Shown in pieces: positions 58,397 to 64,000 of a stretch of DNA of 64,000 nucleotides. The position numbers were made by a program, and so were the translations under genes. The DNA comes from Limnomonas spitsbergensis (taxonomy: Eukaryota > Chlorophyta > Chlorophyceae > Chlamydomonadales): assembly GCA_037349105.1 (NCBI GenBank), contig JAYJMM010000026.1:1364001-1428000 (forward strand), in the 5' to 3' direction. The notes below the pieces were generated by a model that was given only the letters and a program-made list of their open reading frames with translations, was not told the origin of the DNA and searched no databases. Each line of letters starts with the position of its first letter. The stretch's first letter is position 1.

Positions 58397-61267
58397 ATGG
58401 ACCGACGACTGCCCCAAGCCTCGTCTTCTGCTGCGTCCTCTTCTTCCGCCTTGCTTACATTCCCGACGCGCTACAGCAAGGTAATGCGTGAGGACATGAG
58501 AGACTTCCCGGAGCGGTACATCTGCCCCTGCTGCACGACGCAGCTTAGATCGCCACGCGGTCAGGCCAGCGCAGCGGACGCCTTCGGGCTGCCCGTGGAC
58601 CTGGACATCTTGCCGGAGCGTGCGCGGTTGGACGCGGTGCGCTCCTTGCTGTTGTTTGAGCCAGGCTGCGGTAGCCTGGCGCCAAATGACAGCGAGGGCA
58701 GCAGCTGCGGAGACTTGATATGCAGGTCTTGCGCCAACAAGCTGCAGCGGCACCACAGATCTGCCTTGCGACAAGCGCTTGTCAGCTACGAGCAGCTCGG
58801 GCATGGCAATGCTGGGACGATGCCCAGAGCGGTCCCCCTGCCTGGCAGCAGCAGCAGCAGGGGCTACGCGCTGCAGCGCGGTGTGACGGTGGGCCAGGAC
58901 AGCCAGGCCGCTTCCCAGCAGGTGGTCATGCCCGATGTCGGCATGGGGCTGCCCACGTTCCGGGCTCAGACCGGAGGCCCCGGTGGGCCGCTGAAGCCGT
59001 GGTCGAGGGTGCTTCACCCGGCGACCACGGTCAAGACGCCGGGATCGGACGCTCGAGCTTGGGAGCGGCGCCTGGCATGGTTGGAGGAGACTGTCATCCC
59101 ACACCTGCGCGCACTTCAGAACCCGGACCTTCCCAGCTCTGGTGAGTCGAAGGCTCCCACGAAAACGATAGGTGCCATTGTGTGCAAGCATTCAAAACAA
59201 AGAACTGGGTAGCATGGCTGCATGGTTGCTTTGCTGCATGGCTGTATTAGGGCTGTAGTGCTGCATGTTTGTAGGGCTGTAGGCAAGTATGTCTGCATCG
59301 TTGTGGGGCAACATTGCTGCATGGCTGCATGGTTGCATGGCTGCATGGCTGCATGGCTGCATGGCAGCATGGCTGCATGGCAGCATGGCTGCATGGCAGC
59401 ATGGTTGCATGGCTGCATGGCTGCATGGCTGCATGGCTGCATGGCTGCATAGCTGCATGGCTGCATGGCTGCATGGCTGCATGGGCCAACATCCCATGAC
59501 CCCCCTTATTTGCGTAGACATGTTGCGTGCTCAACACGCGCACCTGCAACAGCACGGCATCGTTGTGCGGGCCACCTGGGACAGCAGCTTGGAATACCAG
59601 CTGTTCTGCGGTGCAGCCGCGCCGGTCAACGATGGGGGAGTGTGTTCCCCATCGACGACAAGCACGCAATGCTGCTTGCCCCCCTGGGCGTGCCGCTCCA
59701 GCAGGGCGAGGTCCGCGTTCACGTGGACTTTTACACCTCGAGCTATTTTCCGAACGAGGCAGGCGTGAGCGTGGAGGATGAGGCGTTGCGGCAGAACATC
59801 GGCCGGCGGTCATCCATTCTGCTGGGCAAGGACCTGCAATTCGTGCGGGGGCAACAGCAGCACAACATGGACCAGCCATGCATGTTCCTGCTGGCGGACC
59901 CACTTGTGCTGTTGTTGAAGACGCTGGGGCTGGAGGGCATGGCGTACCCCTGCATCTTGGATCCATGCGGCCAAGCGGTGTCCCTGCAGCTGGCAGAGAT
60001 GGAGGACACCCTGTTTATCGATACCTCGGGCCGCCGCCTACCGGAGTGGGCGAGCCGGAACCGGAGCAACACCCGGCTAAGCTTGGTGGAGCCCCTGGCC
60101 GAGCACCATCTACAACGCCAGTTCCCCAGCTGGTGGGCCGGCCCTGGCGAGAACGGCATCTTCATTCCACGTTTGAGGGGCAGCTACACCCTACAAACGG
60201 GGGAGAAGGCAGCAGCAAAGTTCTCGGTCTGCTGCTGGATCATCGGGCTCGTGGTCGGCGGTGGCTTGATGTATGCAGCGCACCCAGCCTTGTGCAATGC
60301 GTACAAGCAGTTCTGGGTGGGCATGGACTTGGAGCCCCGGCCCAAGGGCCACCCTGGATCAAAGGTCCACCTGCAAGAGGAGGCGGCCCAGCAGGGGCAT
60401 GCGCCTGGTGCATCGCCGTTGCCACCCAAGACTCAGGCACAGATCCAGCCGGACACACAGCTGCAACCGCACCGGCAGCGGCAGAGGGAGGTGGAGGAGG
60501 AGGGGGAGGAGGAGGAGGAGGAGGAGGAGGAGGAGGGGGGAAGGGAGGGGGAGGAGGCGGTGGTGGTGAAGGAGGAGGAGGCGGCAGAGGCTGCGGCGGG
60601 GGAGGCGGAGGCAGAGGAGGAGGAGGGTGTGCATGTGGAGGTATGGCCGCTGGCTGACCCCAACGCGCGCAGTTGGCAACTTCGCGAGGCCAAGGCCGCC
60701 CATGATGCAAAAGCAGCAAAGGTCAAGGCGGAGCAGGGCACCCGGCAGCGAGCCACCCAGCAGATGATGGTCGAAGTGCGCTTGCTAATGACGCACTGCA
60801 GCTGCTGCCGAGTGGTCATCGCAGCGGAGGAGACCGTGGTGAGGACGCACCAACTCGTGGCTCATGATGGCAACGTCAACACGCTAGCGCCCGGCCGGTG
60901 GTGCCAGCGATGCTACAACCGTTATCAGGGCGCAAGGGGCGCCATGAACAAGGCGTGGACCGCCGCCGTGAAGGCAAAGCAGCAGGAGCCGCAGCCTCAG
61001 GAGCAGCCGCCTCCGGTCCAGCAGATGCCAGCAGGGCCAGCAACAGCAACCGTACCTGCAGCAACGAGCCTGGCACGGCAGGTGTCCACTGCCCCCGCTG
61101 CTGTGGCCAGCAGGTCGAGCAGGCGGCTGCATGTGAAGGTTGTGCCCACCACAAGCCCCACAACCAGCAGGCCCGCCACCACCACCAGCCGGCCCACCAC
61201 CGCAGCACAGCAACCAGGCGCCAAGAGGCAGCGGAGGAGCGCAAGCTCTGGGGATGAGTCGGAGTAG
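58397..61267 (+). CDS. element protein, unit 7
   Basis: Same model as unit 1. Confidence 0.6.
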
Positions 61268-61963
61268 CAATACGGAGCAGGGTTCCGGTGGCAGTGTGAG
61301 GAGTGTTGGCTTGAGGGGCATGTCCAAGCTGCCTCTTGGGCCCTAGTTCAGAATTGCCCAAGTCCTTGGGCAAGATCCTGACCTTGACCTTGACCAATGA
61401 CGGGTGGAATGAGGATGAGGATGATCGGAACTTAATTTCTGGCAAGCGGTGCTCGATTTGGCCAACGACCATCATGTGGCTGATCTTGACTGTGACTTCT
61501 TGACTGTAAGGTTCTGAGCCCTAATGCTTGCATCATGAATACTGGGTGCAGACAGAGCTACGGCCCTGTCTGCATCCGGGGGTTACTTACTAGAAGTCCC
61601 GGTGTTGGCTGGTTGCCCTCTGTTTATCTCAAAATCCCATTCGAGGTATTCGGAGTTGGGTTCGACTCCCAAAACATCACTTCTCTAGTAAGCATCTTGT
61701 ACAGATGAATCTTGGTAGCCATGAATGATATGTCAAATGTACCAACATACTGGCTTGCCGAAACTTTTAGATATATGAAAAAAAATGTACTAACGGTAAT
61801 GACGCTTGCGTGTCACGGAACGCTAGCTCCCGCTCGCGTAAGGTACTTGTAGGGTGGAGGCGTGTTACAGAAGGGGGCCTACGCCCCCCCCCCGCTACGC
61901 GGGGCCCCCCCCCGCTTAGTCTGAGCATGGCCGCCAAGCAAGGATGACAGACGCGACCAACCA

Positions 61964-62006
61964 TTCTCTGTATCGTTCCAAGTTTATCAGATGAGTCCGA
62001 AGACTC
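61964..62006 (-). ncRNA. U6 5' half, junction of units 7 and 8
   Basis: Identical to the copy at 33067-33109. Confidence 0.85.
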
Positions 62007-64000
62007 GAGTAGGTGTGCGTGCCTGTGACACGCCACCCCCCCCTACAAGTACCTTATGCGAGCGGGAGCGAGCATTCTGTGACACGCCACCGTCCTGCAA
62101 GTACATTATTACACGCGAGCGGGAGCGAGCGTTCATTGCCTGAACGACGGACGACGGACGATGGCGGCTGCAATCAAGCACTGCCTTTTTGCTGTGGTGA
62201 CAGCAATGATGACACACGCGACCAACCATTCTCTGTTTCGTTCTGAAGTTTATCAGATGAGTCCGAAGACTCGAGTGGGTGTGCGTAAGCCTGCACCCAA
62301 GTACCCGTGCACACGCGTAGTAGCACCGTCGCGACATGGTTATTTCCAGCTGCACCAGCCCCTGCTGAATTTGTTCGCGACGAGCGAGGTCCGGAAGCCA
62401 TGCAATAACTGGCGCGCTGTTCAACATGTGCATGGCTTGAGACTGGACGACGACCCTTGTGTGCTCAGCAGGCCAACCAATCCGCAGACTTCGCACCCAT
62501 CATCATCATCCCTCTGCAGCATGCAGGGGTAGTGGTGCACCACTACTCGGTCGCGGTGGTGTGATGACAGTTGGTTACTCCATCCCGATAGATGACAGCT
62601 GCGAACTGCTGATCATGTTTTTTGGGCTGAGACGACTACTGTTGGGTGACACACTACTGTTTGCTGCTGCTGCAGTCCCTGCTGCAACTAACAACCCTCG
62701 CTCGACCCTAATAATAATAATGGACCTGTCATCAGCGGGCATGTGAGCCATGAGCCCTCTGGCTACGCACTCTCGTTTAATACCTAATTTTGTTAAACAC
62801 CACGTCTGTGCTTGCAATTCACAGTAGTTGACAAGGCTTGTCAATTTTCGCACATCCCGGCGCGCGCAGTAATCCTTAAAATGGACCGACGACTGCCCCA
62901 AGCCTCGTCTTCTGCTGCGTCCTCTTCTTCCGCCTTGCTTACATTCCCGACGCGCTACAGCAAGGTAATGCGTGAGGACATGAGAGACTTCCCGGAGCGG
63001 TACATCTGCCCCTGCTGCACGACGCAGCTTAGATCGCCACGCGGTCAGGCCAGCGCAGCGGACGCCTTCGGGCTGCCCGTGGACCTGGACATCTTGCCGG
63101 AGCGTGCGCGGTTGGACGCGGTGCGCTCCTTGCTGTTGTTTGAGCCAGGCTGCGGTAGCCTGGCGCCAAATGACAGCGAGGGCAGCAGCTGCGGAGACTT
63201 GATCTGCAGGTCTTGCGCCAACAAGCTGCAGCGGCACCACAGATCTGCCTTGCGACAAGCGCTTGTCAGCTACGAGCAGCTCGGGCATGGCAATGCTGGG
63301 ACGATGCCCAGAGCGGTCCCCCTGCCTGGCAGCAGCAGCAGCAGGGGCTACGCGCTGCAGCGCGGTGTGACGGTGGGCCAGGACAGCCAGGCCGCTTCCC
63401 AGCAGGTGGTCATGCCCGATGTCGGCATGGGGCTGCCCACGTTCCGGGCTCAGACCGGAGGCCCCGGTGGGCCGCTGAAGCCGTGGTCGAGGGTGCTTCA
63501 CCCGGCGACCACGGTCAAGACGCCGGGATCGGACGCTCGAGCTTGGGAGCGGCGCCTGGCATGGTTGGAGGAGACTGTCATCCCACACCTGCGCGCACTT
63601 CAGAACCCGGACCTTCCCAGCTCTGGTGAGTCGAAGGCTCCCACGAAAACGATAGGTGCCATTGTGTGCAAGCATTCAAAACAAAGAACTGGGTAGCATG
63701 GCTGCATGGTTGCTTTGCTGCATGGCTGTATTAGGGCTGTAGTGCTGCATGTTTGTAGGGCTGTAGGCAAGTATGTCTGCATCGTTGTGGGGCAACATTG
63801 CTGCATGGCTGCATGGTTGCATGGCTGCATGGCTGCATGGCTGCATGGCAGCATGGCTGCATGGCAGCATGGCTGCATGGCAGCATGGTTGCATGGCTGC
63901 ATGGCTGCATGGCTGCATGGCTGCATGGCTGCATAGCTGCATGGCTGCATGGCTGCATGGCTGCATGGGCCAACATCCCATGACCCCCCTTATTTGCGTA
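62007..64000 (+). repeat. array unit 8 (type A), cut by window end
   Basis: Continues past the window; ends here just at the acceptor of intron 1. Confidence 0.9.
62881..64000 (+). CDS. element protein, unit 8, 5' part
   Basis: Exon 1 (62881-63625) and intron 1 with its TGCATGGC repeat are in the window; the rest lies outside. Confidence 0.55.

Larger units (their letters stand above)
57523..62006 (+). repeat. array unit 7 (type A)
   Basis: 4484 bp, with a single silent change in the gene (GATATGC versus GATCTGC near 58719). Confidence 0.92.
28547..64000. repeat. head-to-tail array of a 4.48-kb unit inserted in U6
   Basis: Unit starts (by coding start) at 29500, 33977, 38459, 44945, 49429, 53913, 58397 and 62881. 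Spacing is 4477, 4482, then 6486 (one unit plus a 2002-bp partial copy), then 4484 three times and 4484 to the last. Units are nearly identical; differences are a few substitutions, poly-C length changes, and a short deletion in unit 2 just before the coding start. The array runs off the right edge of the window. Confidence 0.95.

Overview
The window looks like nuclear DNA of a green alga, probably a trebouxiophyte-like chlorophyte; the placement is an inference. The evidence is: intron-rich genes with GT-AG and a few GC-AG introns, GC-rich coding sequence, a TGTAA-type poly(A) signal, a plant/green-type U6 snRNA, and plant-like families (a DRP4/Mx-type dynamin and a CDK10-type kinase). Nothing looks bacterial.

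Layout. 1-4.7 kb: decayed LINE copies, mostly minus strand. 4.7-9.1 kb: a minus-strand dynamin-related GTPase gene with five recognised exons. 10.1-12.4 kb: a degenerate TGCAC-rich minisatellite invaded at least twice by the same LINE family, with 12-13 bp target-site duplications. 13.0-21.9 kb: a plus-strand CDK10-like kinase gene with eleven exons. Several of its introns begin with tandem copies of the preceding exon edge including the 5' splice site; others hold a minisatellite, dispersed repeats and a hAT-like MITE. 23.1-24.1 kb: a 59-copy, 16-bp minisatellite. 25-28.4 kb: LINE fragments, two exons of a SpoU/TrmJ-type RNA methyltransferase whose 3' part was not found, and low-complexity DNA.

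28.5-64 kb: a head-to-tail array of a 4.48-kb unit (seven long copies, a 2-kb partial copy, and an eighth cut by the window end). The array is built on a U6 snRNA gene. The 3' half of U6 (minus strand, with its T5 terminator) lies just left of the array, and the U6 5' half (5' stem-loop with UUCG loop through the ACAGAGA box) lies at every unit junction. The halves sum to 102 nt once a shared GAGAA is counted once, so the unit looks like a mobile element with ~150-bp terminal inverted repeats that inserted into U6 with a 5-bp target-site duplication and was then amplified in tandem. The inverted repeats themselves contain U6-like sequence. Each unit encodes a spliced protein of about 810 aa, unrecognised, with paired-cysteine motifs near both ends, one hydrophobic segment and a Glu-rich stretch; one of its introns contains an 8-bp minisatellite. 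Units fall into two sequence types arranged A-A-B-A-A-B-A-A. This U6-split, coding, tandemly amplified element is the best candidate for an undescribed system here.

Limits: exon models rest on splice consensus and protein-family resemblance read by eye; no search, alignment program or expression data was used.
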